A stretch of DNA of 11,323 bases, from positions 1-11,323 of the forward strand of contig JBBHKE010002045.1 of NCBI GenBank assembly GCA_037447655.1, given 5' to 3'. Under the pieces are notes generated by a model that worked only from the letters and a program-made list of their open reading frames with translations, searched no databases and was not told where the DNA came from. The position numbers and the translations under genes were made by a program. Positions within the stretch are counted from its first letter, which is position 1; every line of letters starts with the position of its first letter. This document shows positions 1-7,752 of this stretch, piece by piece. The DNA is from Zygnema cylindricum. Lineage: Eukaryota; Streptophyta; Zygnematophyceae; Zygnematales; Zygnemataceae.

Positions 1-47
1 TTGGCGAATCCGGATGAACTGTATTGTACCATAGTTCCAACGGCCAC

Positions 48-66
48 CGCCAAAATTTGTTTGGCG
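48..66. repeat. Short hairpin, 7-bp perfect arms
   Basis: CGCCAAA (48-54) is followed after 5 nt by its exact complement TTTGGCG (60-66). No gene is adjacent and a role is not evident. It could be part of an old repeat, since a second hairpin lies about 80 bp downstream. Confidence 0.5.
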
Positions 67-147
67 CCTTTCGTCAGAGTTACTTTTTCGTATAGTGGTT
101 AATCAAGAATCGTTAACTTTTCCGGCGACATTTTGCCAACTCCGTCG

Positions 148-182
148 AAAAAATTTGTCGGTGAGTGACCGACAAATATTTT
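148..182. repeat. Strong hairpin, TTTGTCGGT arms
   Basis: TTTGTCGGT (154-162) and ACCGACAAA (168-176) are exact complements around the 5-nt loop GAGTG. Pairing continues with A153:T177, one mismatch, then four more A:T pairs out to 148 and 182. That gives 14 pairs with a single mismatch. No open frame uses it, so it may be a foldback or transposon fragment; function unknown. Confidence 0.65.
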
Positions 183-316
183 TGAGATCTGCATAACCGC
201 CTTTCGCTACTGTACAGTACTAGAGGTGATTAGATGCTTTGGGTTCGCAATAATATTATAATTAGCTACATTAAATAGTAAATGAATGTCCTTTTTTTTG
301 TTTGGAAGTGAATCGC

Positions 317-340
317 TGTTGACGTCATCTTACGTCAACA
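317..340. repeat. Inverted repeat containing a TGACGTCA palindrome
   Basis: TGTTGACGT (317-325) and ACGTCAACA (332-340) are exact inverted copies 6 nt apart. The left arm overlaps the 8-bp palindrome TGACGTCA (320-327), the class of site bound by bZIP factors of the CREB/TGA type. The palindrome is visible; binding is inference, and no gene start is close enough to give it a target. Confidence 0.5.
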
Positions 341-405
341 AAAAAGTCGCGATGTGATTCATGTAGCCGTGCTATTAGGCGCCGATGACTCAAATCCGTC
401 CGTAC

Positions 406-425
406 CATTCATTCATTCATTCATT
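406..425. repeat. (CATT)5 microsatellite
   Basis: Five perfect tandem copies of CATT. It lies in a stop-free stretch that opens with GTG rather than ATG, so it is probably non-coding. Confidence 0.9.
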
Positions 426-585
426 CGGGATACGACTTCCTGTTTTCTCAAAGTCAAATTTATGCTTTCCGAAAAGGGTGCGGTCGGCCTGTTTGGCGCC
501 TCTGTTTTTGTTTTTATGGGAATCAATGGTACGGGAGTATTCGTTTCCTCATCTCACTCATCATCCATTTCTAGTGTGAAAATGC

Positions 586-627
586 TGCATGTACCACCGG
601 AAGTAATGCATGTACCACCGGAAGTAA
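586..627. repeat. 21-bp exact tandem duplication
   Basis: The unit TGCATGTACCACCGGAAGTA plus a final A occurs twice without mismatch (586-606 and 607-627). The length is a multiple of three, so the surrounding stop-free frame (354-674, opening with GTG) is not shifted and would carry MHVPPEV twice. That frame has no domain I recognise. The exactness implies a recent duplication. Confidence 0.9.
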
Positions 628-687
628 TCAATGACTCCTACAGAGTGCAATATGATGTACACGGCGAATCGTAATAAGAGAACAAAA

Positions 688-827
688 AATTAGAGTAAAA
701 AAAGAGAAATATATAATTAGAGTTATGAACTCTAATTTGTGTGAAAGAACTTTTTCAGAAGGGAATTTTACTCTAATTTATTTAAGTACTCTAATTTGGC
801 GCGCTACCATCTCTACTGTATATAAGG
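688..827 (+). promoter_or_regulatory. Promoter-like block: five ACTCTAATT motifs plus TATA box
   Basis: ACTCTAATT occurs at 729-737, 770-778 and 788-796, and its complement AATTAGAGT at 688-696 and 715-723. The middle pair forms a 10-bp hairpin (715-724/728-737, loop ATG). A TATA-like TATATAAGG follows at 819-827. The first ATG after it is at 869 and opens a 69-codon basic frame to 1078 with a hydrophobic patch (residues about 23-30). That frame resembles nothing I know and is not conserved in copies B or C, so I do not call it a gene. The motif cluster belongs to repeat copy A, so any promoter activity would come from the element. Confidence 0.3.
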
Positions 828-935
828 TCTCCTCACAGATCTGACAAAACATACAGTTTAACGTCACTATGACGTTTGCACTACGTTGTTTGTTAAAACG
901 CAATTACATGATAAAATCCTGTATTAAATCATTAT

Positions 936-963
936 TTGTACTTTTTTACTTAATAAAGTACAA
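936..963. repeat. Hairpin inside copy A
   Basis: TTGTACTTT (936-944) and AAAGTACAA (955-963) are exact 9-bp inverted arms around a 10-nt loop. It is not obviously preserved in copies B and C. Confidence 0.5.
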
Positions 964-1165
964 TTTTGCTCGGTCAAACACAGACCGTACGCCACACTAT
1001 TCAAAACAACACTGTGTTAGAGTTATTAACGCTCATTCAAAAAGTACCTTAAAAAACGTAAAGAGTAATTTAGAATAATGTACTCTATTTATGGTGATAG
1101 AGTCAACATTTGGGGTGACGGAATTAGCGTATATATCTCAAATTACGATTCGCGCTGTATTACAT

Positions 1166-1863
1166 AAAATTTTAATACGGAACGAAAATAAGGCGGAGTC
1201 AAACTTTGAAGGTGGGAGCGTGACGAGATAATTTTGGTGGATTGGCATCCACCGTGGCGGAAGGCCCATGTGACGTGTACCCACGAAATCGTGCGTTTAT
1301 TGTGGATATTTTTTGTCTTTTCCACGAGGCCCAGTTTTACACGTTTGCAAAGTGTTCTCTTTAAGGACATTCACCACAAACTGAAAGGTTGGCGATGGCG
1401 TCTCGGATTAAAAAAGCAATGCATCCGACGATCAATTTTTACGCGTATAACCTAGGAGATTCTTTAGTAAGGATGTTTTCCCTGAATAAAAAAATGGGTA
1501 CAAACTAGCACAAAACGGTACGGCCTTCACTAAATAACCCTGTTGAAATTTATGTATTTTCTAGGTCTGTATTGGAAAAATAAATAGAGTAAGTCAACAA
1601 AGCCAGCCGTACTTTTTGTCGTCACTGAAGACGAGAGAGAGAGAGCTAGAGCCATGGCTGTCTAAAGAGGATAGGCTAATTCGTAGTTTGTACCAAAATA
1701 GGACTACCACAATCACGATTTGATACTTGTACCTACCATCCTCAATAGCCGTTAGCTTTAGCTTATAGCTTAGAGTCAACGTTGAAATACGTAGGGTACA
1801 ATAGGTATTTATAAGTCTACAAGTAGAGAATTATAACAACCTAACAAATAGCCAAAAGCCGCT
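1166..1863. other. No gene recognised
   Basis: The open frames here are all 75 codons or shorter and lack recognisable motifs. Visible details are a short GA run (about 1633-1645) and the 10-bp palindrome AGCCATGGCT (1650-1659). I see no RNA gene. Confidence 0.6.
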
Positions 1864-1908
1864 CTAAACCAGATTTGAACCAGAGACTATGGAAATATTT
1901 GTAGGGGT

Positions 1909-1929
1909 ATGCCTTATCCCATAAGGCAT
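1909..1929. repeat. Perfect hairpin ATGCCTTAT-CCC-ATAAGGCAT
   Basis: The 9-bp arms (1909-1917 and 1921-1929) are exact complements around a 3-nt loop. It lies inside the minus-strand open frame. There is no T-run, so it does not look like a bacterial-type terminator; role unknown. Confidence 0.6.
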
Positions 1930-2131
1930 TAACGAAACGATACACGTAGCGGGTTTCAAAGGTATATAAACCTTGACGCAGCGGTTAATTAACACCAGAC
2001 TAACGAAGAGGAACAATTCATGCACGTACGCGAATCTGAACCATGTAAAATATGTTTTGATCTGACGGTTGGCATTGTAGCCGCCACGCGAAGTGAGCTT
2101 TTGGCGGCATTCTGAGATAATGTCACGGGGT

Positions 2132-2147
2132 GCCACGTGGCGCCACG
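2132..2147. promoter_or_regulatory. G-box palindrome overlapping a second palindrome
   Basis: GCCACGTGGC (2132-2141) is a perfect 10-bp palindrome with the CACGTG core of plant G-boxes and bHLH/bZIP E-boxes. It overlaps the perfect 12-bp palindrome CGTGGCGCCACG (2136-2147). About 35 bp downstream, ACCATGGCT has an excellent start-codon context, but that frame (ATG at 2182) ends after 10 codons. A regulatory role is inference only. Confidence 0.3.
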
Positions 2148-2427
2148 TTATTTGATACCAGAAAAGATGGGAGGAGGAACCATGGCTCCCGATTTGACAA
2201 GTGTCACCTTGTAGACCATGTCGTACAATATCCGTAAAATAAGTACATCGCCCATTGTACCTTGTTGTACTATAAAGTGTTCCTATTGGACTAAGGTTTA
2301 GTAGTAGGTAGTCGTGAGTAGGCAGACCAAGACTTAGTGATATTTAGGTACCTCTCTCTAAGAGAACTTGTAACTATAAAGGTCATCTTTGACCAGCCAT
2401 AACTTAATGCTCGGGTGAGCAAGTTCA

Positions 2428-2830
2428 GTGATTCTTTTTGCTGCAGACTCAGGGGAGTCCATGCTACACAGGGGTGTAGTCGGTCAGAGTATTTTCGTGC
2501 CAGGGTGGCACTTATTCAGTGGGAAATCAAAATGGGGAGTATTGTCCAAAACACATATTCTAACTTTGCATTCTGTGGTGGAACTGAACACACATAAGGT
2601 CTTCTCTTCACAAGAGTGATGGTGTATTGGGGTTCTATTGTCAATGGATCATTCATTTGGGTTTATATCAACTTGGAGTCTGCACTATCTAGATTAGCTT
2701 CTTTTGGATCTGCGAATTCTGTGGGCAATGGAGCCCATAGAATTTCAAACCCCACTACGCTAATGGAAGTACGGTCATAGAGCAATATTTATGGGCCCTC
2801 TAACCTTCCAAGATTTGATAAATCGAATAT
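2428..2830 (+). pseudogene. Degenerate Copia-type RNase H fragment
   Basis: Several pieces match, in the right order, the RNase H end of Ty1/Copia polyproteins. In one frame, IFVPGWHLFSGKSK (2491-2532) resembles the family pattern (G-Y-x-I-F-x-x-G-x-x-L-I-S-W-K-S-K), with the usual Trp replaced by Gly. TLHSVVELN then sits where the T-L-S-S-x-E-A-E-L/Y motif belongs. In a second frame, QWEIKMGSIV gives an overlapping fit. About 45 codons later NGAHRISNPTT...RS (2727-2777) resembles the C-D-N-Q-x-A...N-P...R-S-K-H-I block, with a TAG at the Lys position. Frameshifts and stops make it non-functional. No reverse transcriptase or integrase was found upstream, and copy B of the TIR element begins 37 bp beyond its end. 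A chance match remains possible. Confidence 0.38.
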
Positions 2831-2866
2831 TTAATTTATGGTGGCATGAAATTTGTGGATACACAA

Positions 2867-3393
2867 CACCACAACGTGAATCGATATTAGCGTTAACAAA
2901 TAATTAGTTTAAAAAAATAATAAGTGTTATTTATTCTAATTTGGGTTTCGGCCCTTCGCCAACAAATTTTTTATTCTATTTTATGAATAACTCCAATTTG
3001 GGTACATTTTTCCCATAGTTAGCCAGTGTTGCTTGTGTTCACATTGAACATGTGAGAACATGCCAGTGTGATTTCCCCCGTATTTATTACTCGAAATCAA
3101 ATTCGAGTGTGATTTTTTATGTCTACGCACTCACTTTCGCATGTCAACGTCTTTGGCTGACATATTTTCTGTACGATTTTACCAAAAAACTAAGGATTTT
3201 AGAACAAACTAACACACTTTGTACACTATCCTATTTAAATATTGTCTTAATGGAAGTTATAAGCGCTAATTCGATAATGCCTTTCTTAACAAAAAAACCA
3301 CTAGAGTCATTAATTCTATTTTGGGATAGATGGGTTAAATTTGGGGTCGCGAATATATCATTGTTAAAGCAAATAATGATTCCCATTGTAGTT
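2867..3393 (+). mobile_element. Copy B of the ~0.5-kb TIR element
   Basis: The left end CACCACAACGTGAATCGATATT (from 2867) pairs imperfectly with the inverted right end AATAATGATTCCCATTGTAGTT (to 3393). Inside, AATTAGTTT, ATTCTAATT (2933), ATTCTATTT (2973) and ACTCCAATT (2990) follow the order of copy A, with gaps of 40 and 17 bp against 41 and 18 in A. GAACATGTGAGAACA (3046-3060) is identical to 7849-7863 in copy C, and the 88-bp blocks starting there are about three-quarters identical by eye, with many transition differences. A stop-free run of 127 codons (3052-3435) opens with GTG, crosses the right end and resembles no protein, so it is not called. No target-site duplication is clear. Confidence 0.55.
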
Positions 3394-3947
3394 GATGCGA
3401 TTAAATCAAAATTGCGTAGAAACATGGAAGTGTGAAATCATGACCACGTACACGTATATTTTTACAGTCGACATGCAGTAAGTATTAAAAAAGGTTGTTT
3501 GTTTTAACAGTTAGATACTCGCATCATTACTTTAACGTAAGTCAGACTGTGGCAACCCCACGGTAGATGAGCAACAATGTGCACGTTGACATATTTGTAA
3601 GAGTTAAAACGAACGCGTTAGTAAAGGCACATGCCCAAAAGCACGGTAAACTAGGTGTTAACTACACTTAGAGATTTAATAGTCGTCGTTCGCACTCGAT
3701 ATGCACGCTAACAAATATATTTATTTATATAAATATGTATGTATATATATAATGCTATGAAAAGAAAAAAAAAGCAAGAATGCTTTCTCGTTAAATACCG
3801 CTAATAGACGTTCGTGTTGTAAACTTCTTTTTTTATATATATTATGTATGTTAGTATGAATGTAGGGATCACAAGACCCTAGTTAAATATTTAACTTACA
3901 TTTGGAACTGGTTGAGAAAGAAACAATGTGTGTGTATGCCAAAGAAT
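3394..3947. other. No gene; AT-rich DNA
   Basis: Low-complexity AT-rich DNA, richest around 3712-3760 and 3828-3850 (TATATA and ATGTATGTATAT-like runs), with a short TG run near 3927. No coding or RNA feature is supported. Confidence 0.6.
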
Positions 3948-4312
3948 CAAAGAGAGAGAGAGAGAGAGAGAGAGGAGAAGTGAGAGAGTGAGGGTGAAAG
4001 AAAGAAAAACGGAGAGAGGGATAGAAAAAAAACGAAAGTGAGGGTGAAAAAAATAAAAACGGAGAGAGCGAGAACAAGTGAGAGATAGCACAAAGGTGTG
4101 GGAGTGAGAGTGAGAGAACATAGGCGAGAGAAAGGGGGAGAGTGAGTGTGAAAAATCAATGGAGAGAGAAATATAAAGAGGGAAAAGGAGAGAGAGAGTT
4201 GTTAATAAAGAGTGACAAAGGGAGAGCAAGAGAGAGAGGAGGAGAGGGAAAGCAAATAGGGGAGAGAAATAGAAGGAAAGGTTGGAAGAGAGAGAGGTGG
4301 GGAGATTATTTT
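3948..4312 (+). repeat. GA-rich purine tract with (AG)12 and ~50-bp periodicity
   Basis: The plus strand is almost all purine for about 365 bp, beginning with (AG)12 at 3951-3974. Within it, 3988-4020 and 4038-4070 match at about 30 of 33 positions (GTGAGGGTGAAA...ACGGAGAGAG), a 50-bp period. A third, weaker copy lies near 4144-4170. The long open frames on both strands here, Ser/Leu/Phe-rich on minus and Glu/Arg/Lys-rich on plus, are artefacts of the composition. Such tracts can form triplex (H-DNA) and in plants bind GAGA-type BBR/BPC proteins; both are inferences here. Confidence 0.85.
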
Positions 4313-4767
4313 GTGGTTTTTTGTAAGTATTGTATAACTATTTCTCTAGGGTTTAATTTTTTTTCATAACATTCATTTTTTCATTATTCAACCGTATCAA
4401 ACGGGGAAAATGAAAGATTCCTAAAACTATTTTTAAAATAAAATGTGATATAGTTCTCTTAAACTGTGATATTAGATTTTGATTTCGTAAAAATTATTGG
4501 GATACTTGTTGTTGATGTTTCAGATTTAAATTATTATGGTTATTCCAATGATCGTTGACATTTGGAACCGTCTGATTACGTGGTATAATAAATAAAATTT
4601 TTTATGCACGAAGCTAGACACTTGGTGGGATTATACAATGTCAACAGTTTAACAATTGGGGAAAGTTCTCGATTTTGTTGTCAGTTTGAGCGTTGTATGG
4701 ATTTTTTGTTTTGCACTTGTCGCTGGCATCTTATCCTTTCAAGGTTATGGTGAAGTTTATCAAGTTA
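4313..4767. other. Spacer between purine and pyrimidine tracts; no gene
   Basis: AT-rich DNA. A frame from 4656 gives a hydrophobic, signal-like start (FVVSLSVVWIFCFALVAGIL), but it opens with TTG, not ATG, and runs into CT-rich low complexity, so I do not call it. ACATTTGGAAC occurs both at 3898-3908 and 4558-4568, a direct repeat that may be chance. Confidence 0.5.
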
Positions 4768-4836
4768 TCTCTCCCACTCTCTCTCGCACCCATCCTCACT
4801 CTTTCACACTCTCTATGTCTCATTCTTTCACAAGGC
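4768..4836. repeat. CT-rich tract, inverse complement in character of the GA tract
   Basis: Its CTCTC-CACTCTCTCTC and CCTCACTCTTTCACACTC pattern is what the GA tract at 3948-4312 (GTGAGGGTGAAAG and relatives) looks like read on the other strand. The two tracts could be the arms of a roughly 0.9-kb foldback element, or two independent simple repeats. Confidence 0.5.
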
Positions 4837-6840
4837 CACTTTACACCGACTGTAGAAATTATTCAGGGCAATGCGAAAGGTACACCATGTGTCGCTATTA
4901 GTGTTAATGATTTTTTCGCCAATTAAAACATATTTTCTTTTTACAAAATTAACCGAATTTCACTTGGAGACCACCAATCGAAAGGTGAGAATCTTGGCTT
5001 CTAATAGCAATCGTCAGATCCAACATAGGACAAGCGGACAAGCGAGTACGGAGGAAATGTGTTATAAGTGAAAAAAAATACATTAACACATAGAGATACA
5101 TGATATACATTAGCTCGTCTTTCACAGTTAAACAGATACAAACCCGCGTAAAATTTTCCTGTTTTGAATCCTTGGAATCAAAGTCACTACCAGGATTCTC
5201 TAATTTTTATTGTCTTTAGTGCGATTCCGATCGATTAATTCGTGCAGCGATTCGTACGATTTCATTGGTACCACAAAATCGTATCGTCACAGCATCATCA
5301 GCGATTTCACAGTGAGAACACTAAATCATGTGTTAGACAAACGTGCATACGTTCCCACGATGCATTATTGTTTGTAGGCTGGTACACGTGGCATTTGGTC
5401 ATTCGACCGCCACTTAGTTGCTTTTGTTTGCACTAGGATAAATAGCATAGGACAAAGAGCTAGGAATGATCATTCACATACAAATTAGGCTTGGCAGCTT
5501 TCAGCATTCAGAATAAGTATTACTTGACATTGTCCCATTTATTACAATTATTCCTTCTATTATAATGGAATCTACTTTCTGAACGGCTGTCTATTCTGTG
5601 CCTCGTTACATGTGAATGCTATTATTCTCACCTAAACTTCTATCATTTTACCTTCGTGATTTATTGAGTTCGTCGCTTCTGCTAATCTTGCTAACTGATT
5701 AGAAGTACCTGGTCTTAGGAGTCCTCCTAGTTGCCCGAAATGTTTGATTAAAGTCAACAAATTTTACCTCATAAAACGACAGAATTCTCCGCCTATTTGT
5801 GGGTTTTCTTTTTATCATTTTCTTTTTCATTATTCCGTGCAAAATTTATATTTTTCACGTCTACAAAATCACGCACACACCTTCGATGTCGCAAAAAGTT
5901 TAAGATATTCAGGTGCGACAACATACGTAGCGTCTACAATAGTCACAAACCTATTTAACAATGTCATCGTTTTCTATCGGAAACACCGTTAGATTGCGTA
6001 CGGAGAATCCTAAGTACAAAACAAAGTTTGCGCAGCTACCTACGATTGCGTCAGTGCTAAGCTTGAAGCTCGTTGTCGCTACGCGCTTTCAGATTCTTGG
6101 TCGGTAATGAAGATCCTAGTGAATTGAAAGTCCACTTTATTTCTCTCCAAGACTTTTGCTAAGTTTTCAGCTAACGAAAAGGACGATGAGATTCAGGCGA
6201 AGCCGCCAAAGATCTTCATCGAGATATGAGCAGTCTTTGTTAACGCATTAAGTACAAAACTTGCGTCAAATTTTAACGATTAAAGTTTTCGCAAAATGTA
6301 CGAATTCCGCGATAATTCTAGGTATCTACTACAGAAGGTTTCGATATGACGCTATAATGCCACGTACTTTCAGTTCGTCCGTGTGGATGCCGGGTCTTTT
6401 TCGTAGTGTCACGCTTTGAAATGTCATTGAAAAACTTCCCGAAGATTTACCATGATCCTGATAGCCTATTCCACCGAAAAACACTTCCAACAGACGGACG
6501 TTCGAATAATGTGCGGCTTTCCGAGCACCGGCTTTGTAGATTCGGAAGTTCTGAAAGCCGTTTGACCTGCTCAAATATTGCGCGATGTAGAAGTAGGATT
6601 AAATTATCGTATTGTGAATCAGACCGGTAACCCGAAAAGCTGACTAAACAACAGAGCATTCGAACAGCTATTTCGTTTGTTCCCGTTGAAAAAATAGTCC
6701 GCTAAACCTTAAAGTTTCATGTAAATGTTTGTTTTCGCGTTTTATGCATATAGTTCTGCGGCGTTTTTTATGGCCTGGTAGGTGCACAAAACTTGGCACT
6801 AAACTCGCGAGCGTGGGCATACCTGTATGGGTGCCTGACA
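4837..6840. other. About 2 kb with no supported gene
   Basis: The open frames are at most 82 codons, many opening with TTG or GTG, and none shows a domain. At 6330-6660 three overlapping frames are open on both strands at once, which points to locally stop-poor composition rather than coding. I see no tRNA cloverleaf, promoter architecture or long repeat. Confidence 0.5.
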
Positions 6841-6847
6841 CGGTACG

Positions 6848-6870
6848 GACGTACGATCTGACGTATGATC
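6848..6870. repeat. 12-bp period direct repeat, 2 copies
   Basis: GACGTACGATC (6848-6858) is followed by GACGTATGATC (6860-6870), with one transition difference. It is short and has no associated gene. Confidence 0.5.
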
Positions 6871-7005
6871 ATAGTTCAGCGATGAAACGACGAAATTTTT
6901 AGTTAAAACCGCGGACGTTCAAATTTGCAGACGCATTATGACGATAGTCCTTTTGTAAAGTTGTGTTATGGGCTTCATGTGATCTCTTAGTGCTAAACGA
7001 TCAGC

Positions 7006-7031
7006 AACCGTCGATCGTCAGACTGACGGTT
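7006..7031. repeat. Inverted repeat AACCGTC/GACGGTT
   Basis: The 7-bp arms at 7006-7012 and 7025-7031 are exact. Within the span, CGTCAG-A-CTGACG forms a second, overlapping dyad. No neighbouring gene explains it. Confidence 0.45.
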
Positions 7032-7168
7032 TAAAAGTTTACGTCAAACTCACAGTAATATTTTTGTCCGATTTTTTCAAAATTTAGACATGACGTTTAA
7101 TTCTCTATCGATCGAGTGAAACTCAACCTGTTACTATTTTCATTTTTCACCAATACAATATAATCTTA

Positions 7169-7205
7169 AGGCATATTGTATGTTTCATAATAGGCATATT
7201 GTATG
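7169..7205. repeat. 14-bp direct repeat at 23-bp spacing
   Basis: AGGCATATTGTATG occurs exactly at 7169-7182 and 7192-7205. It looks like the remnant of a short tandem duplication. Confidence 0.7.
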
Positions 7206-7255
7206 GGCCTACTACCTACTTTGAACTATGGTTTTATGACGTCGAAGCGTGTGAC

Positions 7256-7269
7256 GTGTCACGTGACAC
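7256..7269. promoter_or_regulatory. Perfect 14-bp palindrome with CACGTG core
   Basis: GTGTCACGTGACAC equals its own reverse complement and is centred on the E-box/G-box core CACGTG. A further TGACGT lies 5 bp upstream of its left edge. Such sites bind bHLH or bZIP dimers in eukaryotes, but no gene nearby can be named as a target. Confidence 0.35.
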
Positions 7270-7317
7270 CTTCAATAGGAGTAAAGTCCCAAAATTTTGG
7301 TGTGAACAAGACCCGTT

Positions 7318-7347
7318 TTCCGATGACTTTTCGGAAAATCATCGGAA
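7318..7347. repeat. Hairpin TTCCGATGA/TCATCGGAA
   Basis: The 9-bp arms (7318-7326 and 7339-7347) are exact complements around a 12-nt loop. It lies in a 71-codon frame (from 7199) of unknown nature that opens with a non-ATG codon. Confidence 0.6.
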
Positions 7348-7752
7348 TGGGCAAAAAGTAACAAATGCTCCGGTGGGTATAGGCTATGAGTCTCACGAAA
7401 TGAACGCTTTCTAAAAAATATTCTAATGAGAAGCGTAAAGTGAAAAAAAAAACGTATCTGTGGCGAAAAAGTCAGCCCACGTCACCATTTTTCTTACCTA
7501 AACTTTGACTGATGGTACGAGAATCGTTCATCTCACAAGTATCTACTGTACTTATATCTCATCGGCCATATCTACCACGGCTGTCATCCACCTATTCCTA
7601 TGGACCATAGAGGTACCAAACGTACGGATTTTCACTTTTTAACGAAAATGCGTTAAGTTTTTAAGATTTTGAATTTTTTGTAAAATAAGTAGCTTTCGTG
7701 TACGGATTTAATGTACGAACAAAATGTACGAAATTTTCAAAAAAAGATTAAA

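Larger units (their letters stand above)
655..1165 (+). mobile_element. Copy A of a dispersed ~0.5-kb TIR element (MITE-like)
   Basis: The left end ATGTAC..GGCGAATCGTAAT (655-675) is inverted at the right end as ATTACGATTCGCGC..TACAT (1142-1165). Inside, AATTAGAGT/TCTAATTTG repeats (688-796) match copy B with nearly the same spacing. The block TTAGAGTTATTAACGCT (1017-1033) recurs in B and C. The right-end block ATTTGGGGTGACGGAATTAG recurs in degraded form in B and C. The element encodes no recognisable transposase, and the flanks show no clear target-site duplication. The closest description is an old non-autonomous DNA transposon of unassigned superfamily. Exact ends are uncertain by several bases. 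Confidence 0.55.
1864..2343 (-). other. Long stop-free frame, 159 codons, no early ATG
   Basis: Reading the minus strand from 2343 down to the TAG at 1864-1866 gives 159 sense codons after a TAA at 2344-2346. This is the longest uninterrupted frame I traced in the window. It has no ATG in roughly its first four fifths; the first ATG sits in a Leu-Met-Pro-Tyr-Gly context near 1925. A hydrophobic stretch (HELFLFVSLVLI) lies about two thirds of the way along. I recognise no family. It could be an exon entered by splicing, a relic, or chance: at this base composition one such run in six frames of 11 kb is not very unlikely. Confidence 0.2.

Noticed and set aside
869-1078. 69-codon ATG frame about 40 bp after a TATA box
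   Set aside because: No recognisable family, lies wholly in repeat copy A and is not kept in copies B or C; reported only as context for the promoter-like block.
1866-1890. T-arm-like GGTTCAAATCTGG on the minus strand
   Set aside because: The stem has only four pairs, two of them wobble, and no acceptor stem or anticodon arm at tRNA distances.
2182-2214. ATG in a strong start context (ACCATGGCT)
   Set aside because: The frame stops after 10 codons and no splice structure is evident.
3052-3435. 127-codon open frame
   Set aside because: Opens with GTG, runs through and past the right end of repeat copy B, and shows no domain.
3883-4229. Ser/Leu/Phe-rich minus-strand frames and Glu/Arg-rich plus frame
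   Set aside because: Direct translation of the GA/CT low-complexity tract, open in several frames at once.
4656-4901. Frame with hydrophobic, signal-peptide-like N-terminus
   Set aside because: Starts at TTG with a TAA just upstream, no ATG, and continues into a CT-rich simple repeat.
6014-6283. Plus-strand frame with protein-like composition and only two stops in 90 codons
   Set aside because: The number of stops is not significantly below chance and no family motif is seen.
6329-6660. Three overlapping open frames on both strands
   Set aside because: Simultaneous openness in several frames suggests a stop-poor composition; none has a recognisable motif.
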